Positions 1-10,842 of a DNA stretch of 64,000 nt are shown in pieces. The DNA is taken from assembly GCA_964036315.1 (NCBI GenBank), contig OZ038498.1, positions 6,198,278 through 6,262,277 on the forward strand. The letters run 5' to 3'. Both the position numbers and the translations under genes were made by a program. Under the pieces are notes generated by a model that saw only the letters and a list, made by a program, of their open reading frames with translations, ran no database searches and had not been told where the DNA came from. This DNA is from Acanthosepion esculentum (taxonomy: Eukaryota > Mollusca > Cephalopoda > Sepiida > Sepiidae). The number at the start of each line of letters is the position of its first letter. The first letter of the stretch is position 1.

Positions 1-149
1 TGTCATCTGCATATGTTATGTTGTTGAGATTGTGGCAACCAATAGAGTTGTTTTAGATAGATTTTTTATTCTTTAAAGCACTATTGATTGAATTATTTCA
101 CTATGACCTTTACTAGTGAGTGTAGGTGGTATACATCTGTGGACAGTCT

Positions 150-151
<2 letters not shown>

Positions 152-181
<30 letters not shown>
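152..181. repeat. poly-T tract
   Basis: An uninterrupted run of about 30 T. It could be the reversed poly-A tail of an old retrotransposed copy, but no element is recognisable next to it. Confidence 0.9.
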
Positions 182-190
<9 letters not shown>

Positions 191-978
191 AGGAAAATAA
201 TAAAATCTGTCTGTAATATTTTTTTTTTGCCAGACAAGTTGTGTAACTCTTTCAGTATTTGAAGTCACCAATAAATAGGAAGAGACTGAAATAAATACAG
301 TTACTTAAACATAAAGTAGCTTTTATTTAGCGTTGGTTTAATCTGGGATATCACACATGTACATGACAAAAATGTCTAGTTCTTGCAGCTAATGCTACAA
401 AGGCGTCAGCTTGTCTCCTGACTCTATTTTGTTCATCTGACTTATTTCATTTGTGCCGTATCTGACTAAAATACAAGTAATCCTAGTAATTAGTTGCCTC
501 CTCACATGGGCTAAGTATTTGCATAAGATTAGTTTAACATGGGGTTCTGCATCTTTACATGTAGGCAAATGCAAAAATTTCTAGTTTTCTGTGGTCAATG
601 TTGCAAAGGTATCACGGCAACCCACTATTCTCTCATTAAATCAATGAAGAAGTGTTGTCTCAGTATCGGAATGTCTAGGTTTATATCATTTGTACTGCCT
701 TACTTAAAGATAATCACTAATCCTAGCCAAAATGATAGGAATTGATATAGGCATATATATATATATATATATTGTCATTTTAACCCTCCTCATCAGATGC
801 ATGGATATACATATGCATAGGCTTGAAGCTGTTTTACTTTTCTTAAACTGCTGAGCTTGTTTATGGACTAGAAATATTTTTTTTTATTTTACTAATTCTA
901 AATTGTAGCATATGGAGAAGATTGAAGGACTCATGAAATAGTTATTAACACTTAGAATTACAAGCGGTTTTCGATATA

Positions 979-1543
979 CACCCTTGTGTAAATTAATTGA
1001 ATCAAAATGAATAATTCTATTATTAGTTACTTTTTTTCATATTTTTCCAATTAAACATGACCCAGTGCACATTTTAGTACTCCGTATATCCATTCCATGA
1101 AGTTGTTCCTTGCAGACGGACCACAGATTCTCAATTGGATTTAAATCAGGAGAGTTTCGGGATCAATCTATGGTACTTTGATTTGCATACTGGTAAGGCT
1201 TGCCAGTGTGTTCAAACAGCTTTACAATTTTCGTATGCTTCCTTGGAGTAACATCCATTGCAGACAAGGGTCATAGGACAACTAATCGACAGTTGAGACA
1301 ATAGTGTCTGGGTGTGATAAAAATCTGATGCAATCACGAATGACGTAATATTTTTCAAAGCCAAACAAATTTCATCATACACCCCAAAAATAGATTCATA
1401 TTACTTTACGTCACTGCAAATGACCTAATCTGAGGAAAAAATAGAAATCAATTACACCTTGTCACTCCAATGGGTCTAAAACTGAGCGTATGGTGAAAGA
1501 AAAGAAACTAAAGCGGTTGTTTCAATTAATTTGTACAAGGGTG
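979..1543 (-). mobile_element. Deleted Tc1-like DNA transposon (565 bp)
   Basis: The ends form inverted repeats of about 25 bp (starting CACCCTTGT and ending ACAAGGGTG), and each is flanked by a TA dinucleotide, the Tc1/mariner target duplication. On the minus strand around 1070-1165 the C-terminal end of a Tc1 transposase can be read: the block SPDLNPIENLW with the third catalytic acid (E), then VCKEQLHGMD and a stop codon about 25 residues later. The residue expected to be W before SRNSPD is a TGA stop, and everything N-terminal of this block is missing. The copy is therefore internally deleted and non-autonomous, but both ends survive and could in principle be bound by a related transposase. 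Confidence 0.88.
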
Positions 1544-1731
1544 TATATGTAGAAATCTCTACCTCTGACTTACAGGTCTTATTACTTCTTCTGTACCATT
1601 GTAATTTAGGTGTAAATGCACAGTAGATGGGTGCATAAGTTTAAGGCTCAGTTTCTTGTTATAGTAAATTAATTACTCTTTCAGTTCACCTTTACTTACT
1701 GCATGTGCCCTTGATGATAAATGCATGTGTG

Positions 1732-1915
1732 GGTGCCATAATGGATAGTGTGGTTTCGAATGAGTAATCATTGAGCTGAGTTCCAATTAATATTGAGTTT
1801 GTTACATTCACAGATGCACAAATATTCTTGGGAAAAGTATGAATCCATCTCTTCTCACCCAGCTATGGGTTAAAAAGTAGGACTTGTATCTGGGGAAAAT
1901 CATGGTTATCTTCCA
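1732..1915 (+). mobile_element. tRNA-derived SINE, family A
   Basis: A tRNA-like head with a weak B box (GAGTTCCAATTA) near 1778 is followed by a body containing the blocks CTTGGGAAAAGTATGAATCC and CAGCTATGGGTTAA. The same body occurs at 31263-31375, at 61505-61600 and, reversed, at 46740-46830, which defines a dispersed family. It has no coding capacity. The head is diverged, so the copy is old. Confidence 0.65.
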
Positions 1916-1975
1916 AAAATTATTAAGGCAATATTCACTTATAAAAAAATTATTATTCTTGCAACCCCCAAAATA

Positions 1976-2027
1976 GGTTCCAGCTTGAAATAACCACAAA
2001 TGGTTGATAAGCCATAAAAACAAATCG
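1976..2027 (+). repeat. Tail fragment of dispersed repeat family B
   Basis: The block around TGGTTGATAAGCCATAAAA matches the tail of the longer repeats at 49263-49305 and 54838-54890. Only this end of the family is present here. Confidence 0.5.
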
Positions 2028-2156
2028 ACCATCAATCAATTCTTGATGATAATTAAAAAAAAAAATACCAAGGTATTGCTTAAAAATTTTAAACATAGAT
2101 GTCAACAACTACAAGAAAAATCATTGCAAAATGTTATTTGATAAGAAAATAGGATT

Positions 2157-2180
2157 CCACACACACACACACACACACAC
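2157..2180. repeat. (CA)n microsatellite
   Basis: A perfect CA run of about 12 units. Confidence 0.95.
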
Positions 2181-2212
2181 ATTCACAGAAATATATTCAT
2201 AAAAGTAAAAAT

Positions 2213-2494
2213 TCTGTCTATATTTCTGAGATGAGGTATTATGTACAGTATTTACATTAGTCGGACTATTGTCCTCATCTTTGTCGCCATATTTGTCACA
2301 ACGTTTCGGCCGTTGTACGCTCCGGCCTTCTTCAGGTGGTTGGAATTTCGAACAGTCTACCCCAGTGATCGAAATAAAGGGTTCGGTTCAAAATTCCAAC
2401 CACATGAAGAAGGCCGGAGCGTACAACGGCCGAAACATTGTGACAAATATGGCGACAAAGATGAGGACAATAGTCCGACTAATGTAAATACTGT
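2213..2494. mobile_element. Fold-back element with hammerhead-like core (possible Penelope terminus)
   Basis: Positions 2245-2370 and 2388-2494 are near-perfect reverse complements around a short central segment. The arm starts ACAGTATTTACATTA, continues with GGACTATTGTCCTCATC and includes CGGCCTTCTTCAGGTGG. The same module recurs at 22264-22383, 25299-25352, 25795-25846 and 40876-41096. At the last site it lies immediately before a Penelope-like RT, which is the reason for suspecting a Penelope terminal repeat. The outer block 2213-2244 (TCTGAGATGAGGTATTATG) also recurs reversed at 25846-25880 and 41066-41096. The two short open frames here are mirror images of one another, so they are unlikely to be genes. 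Confidence 0.8.
2297..2338 (-). ncRNA. Hammerhead ribozyme-like motif
   Basis: Read on the minus strand in order: stem I strand CAC, core CUGAAGA, one extra A, stem II GGCCG with CGGCC around a 10-nt loop, core GAA, a 2-bp stem III (AC with GU), cleavage base U, and stem I strand GUG. The bases of the hammerhead core (CUGANGA and GAAA) are all there. Weak points are the unpaired A before stem II, the very short stems I and III, and the lack of any terminal loop on stem III. The mirror copy on the plus strand (about 2396-2445) has AUGAAGA in place of CUGAAGA. Confidence 0.5.
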
Positions 2495-2502
2495 AAAGTA
2501 AA

Positions 2503-4803
2503 AATTGTTTATAGATTACAGAATCATCTTACTGCCATATTTATAGAATATATGACGTCACCTCCATTTCAATGGGAAATATTAATAAATAAAATTGTTG
2601 GTTGGTAGATTGAATGATCCTCGGACTTAATCCATGTTTCCCTATGAGGTCCAGTTAAAAATAGGTTTTATTTTTGTGCATTTATTAAAATTTTGTTAAA
2701 TTTTAATATATATATTTCAAGGGAAGGTGGCTGTTGTGTACCATCAAAAGTGTATTTTTTTCTGAATTCAAACCCAGAGTGAGATTAACAGCTTATTAAC
2801 TGCACGAGTGAAAGAAACTGCGTGGAAAAGGAGTGGACATGTCATGTGCTACCTACTGAGGTCAGGTCACATGGATTGCTTGGGCAGTCAGTTGTTTCCT
2901 TCCTTTTGAATGAGGGCGCACCACTAGCCGGAACCTAATCCATGCTTCATATTGTCTCCAGACCACAGCTCAACAGGCATCGAGTTGGATCTGATTAAGT
3001 TCCAAAATAAATAAAGTTAAATAGACCCATGCTCACAACACAACGCTATTTCCTGTCCATTCTACATCATTAATAAAGTTTGCGATGGGTGCATTGTGTA
3101 TTTTAACACAACCTTGAAAATTTCAGTTGCAGTTGTAAAAAGAAATGGCAAGAGACTGACACATATATGCAAACAATACCCTGTCCAGTAGCAAAAGCTG
3201 CTGGTGGTACCCCCTGGTGTGGAGTACCACCTCAGCCACCAAAACTGTTACCTGCCTTGGTTGGTGGCTGACAAGGGCATGGTATTGCATGGGCTTTCAC
3301 ACATTGTAGAGAATTTATGCAGATCATTTCTTAAGGAATCAACTAAGAAATAGAAGTTTCTGTAGAAGAGACAGAATTCTTGAACATTAGATTTTAAAAA
3401 TTCCTCCCAAAACCAACATTTCTCATGGTGATCCAATTTAACTTTATTTTTAATATTAAGCCAGCTCACATAGTGTAAATTTAAGAGGTTAATTAAATAT
3501 TGAATTAAGACGCCTTCATTTAAGCCTTTATAACAAATAATGCTAACAGGATTTTTGTTTTTGGGTAGCAATTTCATATAATGAAATGAAAGTATGAAAA
3601 TTGGCTAATATTTCCTTCAAATTTTGCTTTTGTGACCAGGACAATTATATTTTTGAAATTGTCCTATTCCCACTGGGAAAAACTGGCAAATGTGAACATT
3701 CTTGTTCACGCAAAGTAGAAACAAAACAACATATGATTCTAAAGTAGCATTTATTTATTCAAGGACCACAAAAAATTTAGAAGTGCATAGATTTTTGTTT
3801 TGTGACTTACACTTATACTGTAAATTACTTTCACAAATCAGCCCCCAAATATTGTCTCCCATCATGCTTTCGTTATCTGATCCTTGGTAGCCAGAATATT
3901 CTTGAAACTTGTAGAAAGTTTTAGAAACTTCCCCTTCAGCAACTCAGCACTGAATCTGTCTGGAATGGAATGAAAAATTGGTTAGTTTCAAAACATTTAA
4001 TGTCCAGGTCACAAAAGCAAAGTTTGAAGTGAAAAATAGTCATTTCTTTTGCTTTCTAGACAAAAGCACTTAGGAAATAACACTTACTGACCAGAGACAA
4101 AAAAATAGTGAAAGTTTTGTTGCACTGTGTTATATGTAAATCATAACTATGAGAAAAATCATTGCCTATCAAAAGCAGTACAATTAAACCGTTAAAGAGC
4201 GACAACTGACCTAACAGTTTTAAGTGTGATTTATTATGTTAATTTATTTGATAAGGATTATATACTGTGAACTAAATTGGGAAAGGTGAGAATGCTGTCA
4301 TGATCTGACTAAAGAACATTTAGTATTGCCATATTTTTGTGAGAGGTGCTCTTTTACTGTATAAGTTTTATTGAACTAAATGGGAGTTGCTATAAAGGTG
4401 GACTATTAATATGTAGATCACTGTGAAAGTTTTCCTTAATTTTGAGTTTTTATTTGAGAGATTGCCATCTTAATAGGGAAATTTTATTATATTTGAGTGA
4501 ATCATTAATGTGATACATCATAATTTTGAGGTTGTACTCTTTTTTAACAATCTTTTGATTTTTCAAAATCTGACTTGAGGCTTTCGACATCTATTGTTTT
4601 ATACAGAATTTATATGGATTTCTAGCAAATACATTCTTTTTTCATGGATGTAATTGATAATAATAAAAACTACATTGTATATTACAACATTTCAGAATTG
4701 AACTGTAAATGCTGCTTTTCTTTTTATTTTGTTGCGTGTAAAGAATTAAAATTATTTAAAGAGATGATTGATGATTATTAACCCAAACAATGGACAGTGA
4801 TGT
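2503..4803. other. Gene-poor AT-rich stretch
   Basis: No recognisable gene or element. There is a TA/T-rich tract near 2707-2717 and a slightly more GC-rich patch at 2820-2990 and 3175-3300. The frame at 3248-3577 on the minus strand (109 codons) has no recognisable motif. Confidence 0.5.
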
Positions 4804-5274
4804 TATTAATTTATATGTACTAGCAAAATTATTAATTTGTATGTACTAGCAAAATTATTAATTTATATGTACTAGCAAAATTATTAATTTGTATGTACTA
4901 GCAAAATTATTAATTTATATGTACTAGCAAAATTATTAATTTATATGTACTAGCAAAATTATTAATTTGTATGTACTAGCAAAATTATTAATTTATATGT
5001 ACTAGCAAAATTATTAATTTGTATGTACTAGCAAAATTATTAATTTATATGTACTAGCAAAATTATTAATTTATATGTACTAGCAAAATCATTAATTTAT
5101 ATGTACTAGCAAAATTATTAATTTGTATGTACTAGCAAAATTATTAATTTGTATGTACTAGCAAAATTATTAATTTATATGTACTAGCAAAATTATTAAT
5201 TTATATGTACTAGCAAAATTATTAATTTATATGTACTAGCAAAATTATTAATTTATATGTACTAGCAAAATTAT
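4804..5274. repeat. 26-bp tandem repeat (about 18 copies)
   Basis: The unit is TTATTAATTTATATGTACTAG plus CAAAA. Copies differ mainly by a single A/G change (TTATATG or TTGTATG), and one copy has CATTAAT. Units abut without spacers. The high identity points to recent amplification or homogenisation. Confidence 0.95.
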
Positions 5275-5385
5275 TCATCATGGCTAAGAATAAAGTGGTT
5301 CTTATAAATTTTATCCAATAAATCTATTAAGTGTGAACAGAAGTTTCAAGCAATTTATTTAATAATGACATATGGCTTTGTGGAT

Positions 5386-5640
5386 GAAAGTGTTGGTTAG
5401 ATAAATTGATTTAGCAGGCAGACATGAGTTCAGTCTCTGGGTTGGGTAGTGAGACAAAGTCATCTCTGCTTTCTCAAGCAATGTGCAAATAGCAGAGCAA
5501 ACTGTCTTCTGTAGTCTTGATAGGTCAACTAGTGAAAGAGAAGAACATGTCTGAATTCAAACCGCCTGCCAACACCTCATACACCAGCATAGCAGGATAT
5601 GACCCATTACTCTCCATGTTCAGTTAACTTTGGAAAAGGC
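5386..5640 (+). mobile_element. Possible SINE copy, family A-like
   Basis: A B-box-like block (GAGTTCAGTCTCTGG) occurs near 5428. About 130 bp later the segment GTCTGAATTCAAACCGCC resembles the 3' body of the SINEs at 61460-61760 and 46600-46881, which both carry CTCTGAATTCAA after a GGTAACCA block. The middle is diverged, so assignment is tentative. Confidence 0.4.
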
Positions 5641-6149
5641 TTCTGCCCCACAGTGGACTGAGAAAATGGCTAAGATTTTATATCTCACAAAATTGTATGT
5701 GTATTTACCAGTTATATGCAAAGGCAAACATATATACAGATGGCCATAAAAATCTCTTGCACTGAATCACTGCAATCGTATTTGAATTGGACATCTAATC
5801 AATAACTCATAGCTGATTGGTTATCTTTGGCTCATAGCCTGTTGCCAGGGGATACGTGCCTGCAGCATCATTTTTATTGTCCTCCATTGTGTCCATTTGT
5901 TAGCTGAAAGAAATTCATCCGGTTAACAGCACTAAATGTAATATACCAGAAAAAGTAATATTTTCACTTACCACTGATGTTTGCACCATATGCACACACA
6001 TTCACACACATGTGAACAAGTTCATAACCTGATATGTAGATATTAGATTTATTAATTTTGATCTGAAATTTTTATATTGTTTAATCTATGTTGGGTTAAG
6101 TGCATTGACAACACTGGATATTGTTGAAAATGATATTGTGTTGGTGGAA
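5641..6149. other. Unassigned AT-rich stretch
   Basis: No gene seen. The segment from about 5735 (CAGATGGCCATAAAAATC) resembles the start of a Tc1-type MITE, but no matching inverted end could be found downstream. Confidence 0.4.
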
Positions 6150-6300
6150 TGTATAAGTGAAAACAGTCTGTTTCACGTTTGAATACAATCTTCAGGCCAT
6201 GTGTTGACCTCGGTGTTCACTTTTATATTTACATACGCTCTATCCCTGATAATGAGAATCTTTGCTCATGAATATAGCACACCTGAAAATGATTATTTTT
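6150..6300 (-). mobile_element. Half copy of TA-flanked palindrome family, with hammerhead-like core
   Basis: Matches, on the minus strand, the family seen at 7136, 34813, 47082 and 47580 (blocks GATAGAGCGTATGTAAATA and AAAGTGAACACCGAGGTCAA). At 6162-6195 the minus strand has intact CUGAAGA and GAAAC cores with a possible stem III (ACAG with CUGU around one A) and cleavage triplet GUU. Stem II is weak and stem I does not pair, so activity is doubtful. Confidence 0.5.
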
Positions 6301-6357
6301 ATCATATATAAAATATACTCTCATCAGTCACTTCACTAGTTATACTCTTTTAGCAAA

Positions 6358-6760
6358 TTGGGTTGGACCCACATTTTTGCCTTCATAGCAATCTCAGTTC
6401 TTCTTGGCACAGATTTGATAATGTTCAGGAAGCATTCTTTGAAAATTTGTGTTCGTGTTGTCATTATGGCATCCTGCAATACTTTCGAATTGGTTGGTTA
6501 CACATCAAAGATATTGAATTTCTTTTCATCATGTCCCAAAGGTGCTCTATGAGATTCGTGAACCAATGACTGGCGAGGCCACTTTAACCGAAAATTCATT
6601 GCTCGTTTCTTCCACTATTTTTGATTTGTGACATGGTGAGTTACTGAAGCAGCCACCAGAAAATGGATGCATTGTAGTAGTCATAAAGTGAAGCACCTGC
6701 TCAGCCACACCCTATATAGGATGTGCCATTTATATGATCAAGGGTCACTATATAGGCAAA
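6358..6760 (-). pseudogene. Tc1-like transposase, C-terminal half (decayed)
   Basis: On the minus strand the Tc1 signature IEHLWDMMKR can be read at about 6528-6560. It is followed, after frameshifts, by KECFLNIIKSVPRRTEIAMK at about 6380-6450, which is the usual C-terminal end of this family. Upstream (6590-6680) a degraded block containing PCHKSKIVEE lies where the second catalytic aspartate region (QDNAPCHKAKIVEE-like in the family) should be. At least three frame changes and stops show that it is not functional. Terminal inverted repeats were not found. Confidence 0.75.
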
Positions 6761-7101
6761 GAAAATATTTCCCATACCTTTTCACAAGCACCAACTGAAC
6801 TGTTGAGATCTCCTGATTTCAGCTTATTCAACATTATTCAGATGCTCAGATCTCTTTGAATCTTTGTTTGGTTGATCGATTCTTCAGGCAGTTCAACTTA
6901 CAGATTTTCTTTTTCCTCATACACTACATATGAAAAGGGATGGAAAATGAATCAACAAAACATGATGTCAAAAACAAACATACAACAAACAGATTTGATC
7001 AACTAAAGAATGACTCTTCTCAAACTTATTGACAATGTAAGAATATTATTATTAGTATATGTTGTGTTTTAGGCTGTTTTCAGTGTATGGTGATCTCACT
7101 G

Positions 7102-7106
<5 letters not shown>

Positions 7107-7136
<30 letters not shown>
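7107..7136. repeat. (TA)n microsatellite
   Basis: A perfect AT dinucleotide run bordering the palindrome-family half copy that starts at 7136. Confidence 0.95.
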
Positions 7137-7140
<4 letters not shown>

Positions 7141-7258
7141 TAAAATGTGCTATATATATGGGATAAAGTGCTCAATATCAGAGATAGAGTGTGTGTAAAT
7201 ATAAAAGTGAACATAGAAGGCGACAGACGGTTTCATGCTAGATGCAATCGTCAAGCCA
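7136..7258 (+). mobile_element. Half copy of TA-flanked palindrome family
   Basis: Starts AGTCTTAAAATGTGCTATAT, continues GGGATAAAGTGCTCAATATC and ends with the hammerhead-like segment. It matches 34813-34944 and 47580-47704. On the minus strand (7219-7257) the order is GGC, UUGACGA, UUGC-AUCUA-GCAU, GAAAC and GUC, then GCC, so stem I (GGC with GCC) and most of stem II are kept but the first core base is changed from C to U. Only one arm is present. Confidence 0.65.
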
Positions 7259-7370
7259 CGAATGCTGTTATTTTTCTCGGCTATTTATATATATACGCGT
7301 CAGTGGTGCATTGTAGGTAGTCTATTTTGGCGGTTATTTCACTGGAAGACATTTATTTATTTGGGTTATA

Positions 7371-7380
7371 TATATATATA

Positions 7381-7434
<54 letters not shown>
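7371..7434. repeat. (TA)n microsatellite
   Basis: About 60 bp of TA with one TC interruption. A downstream segment (7452-7490) has a degraded hammerhead-like order (UUGAUAAG, then ACAC with GUGU, then GAAAC) but lacks a cleavage triplet. Confidence 0.9.
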
Positions 7435-7437
<3 letters not shown>

Positions 7438-7643
7438 CAGTGAGTTCAACATCATCACTTGATAAGACACCAGTTGAAGTGTTGAAACAAAATGGCTATT
7501 TTTGTAGTGATTTTATAAGATATTTATGTTATAATTTTCGCATAAATAATTATATTTGCTCTACTCTTTATTGAGCAATCTTTTAAGAACAGTATTTGTT
7601 GGTTATTGGAATTTATTCCGTATACATCAATCCTATACTTGGG

Positions 7644-7675
<32 letters not shown>

Positions 7676-7834
7676 TAAAAAAAGTTATTGGCCAGTGCTG
7701 AATTAGACCAGGAAAAAGTAGTATTAAAAAATGCTCAATACATATATAAAGAAAATAAAAATAAAAATTTAACATACAGTGCTTTTAAATTTAGCACTTA
7801 TTATCTTATAATAATTTTATACATAAATTATTTT

Positions 7835-8114
7835 TATTACTTCAAACATTATCATAGTGGGTACATCATATTGGCAATAGATGCCCCATATTTATTTACT
7901 AAACAGTGTGTTTTATGTTTATTGTCCTGCACATTCCATTCCAGAGATCTCGAGTAATGCAGGGCGAGTTCAGTCCCTACCAGGATGCGTTTTATTTACT
8001 AAGATATCTTTAATGTGCAGGCTGATAGACATAATACACACTGTTTAATAAAGAAATAATGGGATGTCTATTTCCAATATTAAGTATCTGCCTTAATAAA
8101 GGTTGAAGTAATAA
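7835..8114. mobile_element. Fold-back element with 100-bp arms
   Basis: The left arm 7835-7934 and right arm 8011-8114 are diverged inverted copies. Shared blocks include ATTACTTCAA at the outer ends, TAAACAGTGTG in the middle, and CCTGCACATT at the inner ends. The 76-bp centre holds a B-box-like GAGTTCAGTCCCTACC, so the element may be two SINE-like halves in head-to-head orientation or a foldback transposon. A (TA)n tract follows directly at 8116-8140. Confidence 0.65.
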
Positions 8115-8139
8115 CATATATATATATATATATATATAT

Positions 8140-8219
8140 AAAACCTAGTGAGCCAGAATAAACCTGCCAAGGTTTCACCTAATGGAATCTTCACTACTGG
8201 TAGTGGCTCACTAGGTTTT
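8140..8219. mobile_element. Small palindrome with degenerate hammerhead-like core
   Basis: Sixteen-base perfect arms (8140-8155 and 8204-8219, AAAACCTAGTGAGCCA) border a (TA)n tract. On the minus strand the arms would form a long stem I closing GUGAAGA (core with C changed to G), a weak stem II, GAAA, a 3-bp stem III (ACC with GGU) and cleavage triplet GUU. This is the layout of a hammerhead with a damaged core. Confidence 0.5.
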
Positions 8220-8679
8220 CTAGATTTTGCTCTACTTAGTGTATTGTTTACGTTTTTACTTAATTTACTCTGTTAGTGGTTTTTCTTTTGACAAGACATT
8301 GCGGTGCTGATTGATTATTTTCGACCAACACAGATGTCTTTAGTCTTTTCTTTTGTTTACGGAATTTTTTTCCCCTGATATCGGTTTGTTCAAATATATT
8401 TTGATTTACAAATTGTATTATCTGTTTTTTTTTTTTCACAATGCCTGAGTATAGGTATTAAAATAATACAAAATAATATCTATCTATCTATATATGTTGT
8501 TATTTTTTTATTCTGTCATATTTTAATACTATAAATGATATTTTTATTGGTTAGACTTATTTAAGTTGACGGAAAAAGGTGTACAGATAGGATTCCTGTC
8601 AGCAGGCACATTTTTCTTTTGTAGGACTTCTTGATATTAATTTCACCGTTTCAAAAAAAAAATGTCCTCAAGCTTATTT

Positions 8680-9640
8680 ATCAACTAAAAGTAACCTTTA
8701 TAGTTGTGGGTTACTGAGTGAAAAAATACAAGAAAAAGAAGAGCATTTTTAGAGAGCAAGAACAATAAAAGAAGAGAAACTAAAAAAGCAGAAGATAGCG
8801 ATTGACATTGAATTTTTGATGTTATAAAGTTTGTGTGACACTCGTAGTTGCTGGTTAGTAAGACTTGTAAGGAAAGCACTGGAAACAAAAGGTGATAAAG
8901 TGTTTAATTACATGTGATAAAGTGTTTAATTACATGAGAACATGGCTTCAAAAGACAGTAGTTCAGTGTGACGAGCATACAACTGTAGAGTGATATTCCT
9001 CTGCTGTTCCATGTTCTATTTCAATAACAGGTGTAGAAAACGCTAATCAGTTTTTCTACACATCACTTGAAGATCAAACTTTACTGGAGAGCAAGACTGT
9101 AAAAGGATGAGACCTAGCTGCCAATCTAGTATCGTACTTAAATTCATAAAGTTGAGGAACCATGAAAGTATTTATAGAAAATGCACAGGGAATCTACATT
9201 ATGACAGTGGGAAAGTGACTGAAGCCAAGATGCCAGGTCAGGACCATTGACATTGCAGATTCTTCTTTGGATTTTATCAAGGGTCCCTAAATATATAGCA
9301 GGAGCACCAGGCCATATGTGGTAGCAATATTCAAAGCATGGATGAATGTTAGACTTATAATTATTCAAGATAGATTCTGTTGAGAATTGGCTAGCACGAC
9401 AGTGAACCAACTTTACTAGCAGCAGAATTAGCAATTGATTTAATATAATCTTTCCACTTCATGTCAGCAGAAAACATTATCCAGAGAAGGCACAGTGAGG
9501 CAGTTAGCATCAGCCATGCTGACGGAAGGCAGAAAGGATTCTTTCAGATGATTAATACAGCAATTTCCTTTTGGAGGCATTAAAATTAACAAATGATTCC
9601 TTTCCCCAGTTAACAACAGAATATAGGTCAATTTTTTTTT
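8680..9640 (-). pseudogene. LINE family 1, 3' fragment (RT C-terminal region)
   Basis: The minus strand encodes pieces of the same protein as the copy at 44172-45032: MADAN near 9515, SADMKWKDYIKSIANSA near 9440-9470, then FEYCYHIWPGAPAIYLGTLD, IQRRICNV and FYKYFHGSS (9150-9340). These are typical of the thumb and C-terminal part of non-LTR retrotransposon reverse transcriptases. Stops and frameshifts are frequent. The 3' UTR-like part (8690-8840) also matches the other copies. Confidence 0.8.
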
Positions 9641-10842
9641 TACTTTAGATTGTCTGCCAATTTAATTTTATCGTTATATATTTATTATTGTTGAGTTTAA
9701 ATATATGTGCATTACACAATATTTTCTGTGTACAGAGACCTAACAAACACATTTGAGAGTGACAGTAGGCATGAGGAAATCTTTGTTGTAAAACATGTTT
9801 AAGAAAGTCGTGTTAATGCACAGCTTCACCTGGATGGAGATAAGCAGAAAACTGATCACCTGAGTGGTTTGATATGTAATCATTATAAAATGTCTTCACT
9901 TATGACTATCATTTTATTCTCTTTATAATGAGAGGATTTTGATTCTCCTAAATTGATAATTTTAATATCATCATTGGTCATTTGCTGCAGGCCTTCAAGA
10001 TGACCCTAAACATGCTATTCTTTACCTTGCTTTACCAGCAGATATTTCTAGTTCCTCCTCCCATCTTCTGTTTTTTTTTATTGTTTTATGTTTACACCAA
10101 TCTTTTACTCCGACACTTATTGTTTCCTCTTGCTTTCTGTCCCATCTGCTTCCATTATTATATCTAATCTCTTCTACCTCTTGCATTGCTCTATTCTCTG
10201 GTCCATGTCTACCACATTTTATCTCTTTCTATTGCTCTTTCCATTGAGCTATGTGGGTTTTTTTTCACTTTGTTTTCAAAGGTTTTTGCTAATTGTCATG
10301 CTTCACACCTGTACTTCATAGTTGGTAATATACATTTGCTATATACTTTTTCATTTTAAGCATATTAGCAAAGTGCTTTTTCATTACATCTCTTTTTATT
10401 AAATACTTTCCATTTTAACATTATACATAATTTTATTTCATTTCCTTCATCATTTTTTCATGTTGTCTTGATTTACCCACTATTTTTGTCATTTCCTTAA
10501 TTATAGTTGCCAATTTGCTTTTCATATTTTGTTATTTTTCTCATTCCACAAAGCTGCAATCTGTTCTGGATTTTGACTGAACAGTGGTGATGTTCTCTTT
10601 GACTGTATTAGGATATATATATATATATATATATATGGCATGTGCCGTCAGTAATTAATCAAGCTAGGTGGCTTGTGATTTTATATTTTGCATTTTATAC
10701 ATAATAATCAGAGTAACCTTCATAATTTTGTTGGAATAGATAGTTTGTTTGTTTAACCAGCATATCGACCTTCATTGGGCTATTTAATGCTGAAAAAGTT
10801 TTTTTTTTCTTTCTTTCTCTCCTTTTTTTTTCCCCAAAAACG
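9641..10842. other. AT/pyrimidine-rich stretch without gene
   Basis: Contains C/T-rich sequence (10040-10260) that produces chance open frames rich in F, L and S, a TA run at 10613-10636 and a T/C tract at 10799-10833. No element was recognised. Confidence 0.5.

Noticed and set aside
2241..2501. Two overlapping plus-strand frames of 72-86 codons
   Set aside because: They lie in the fold-back element and each reads both arms of the palindrome.
4804..5274. CRISPR-like direct repeats
   Set aside because: Units abut without unique spacers and the sequence context is eukaryotic.
7235..7435. 66-codon frame ending in IYIYIY
   Set aside because: Translated (TA)n tract.
7452..7490. Hammerhead motif on the plus strand
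   Set aside because: Order UUGAUAAG, ACAC/GUGU, GAAAC is suggestive, but the first core box is changed at two places and no cleavage triplet follows.
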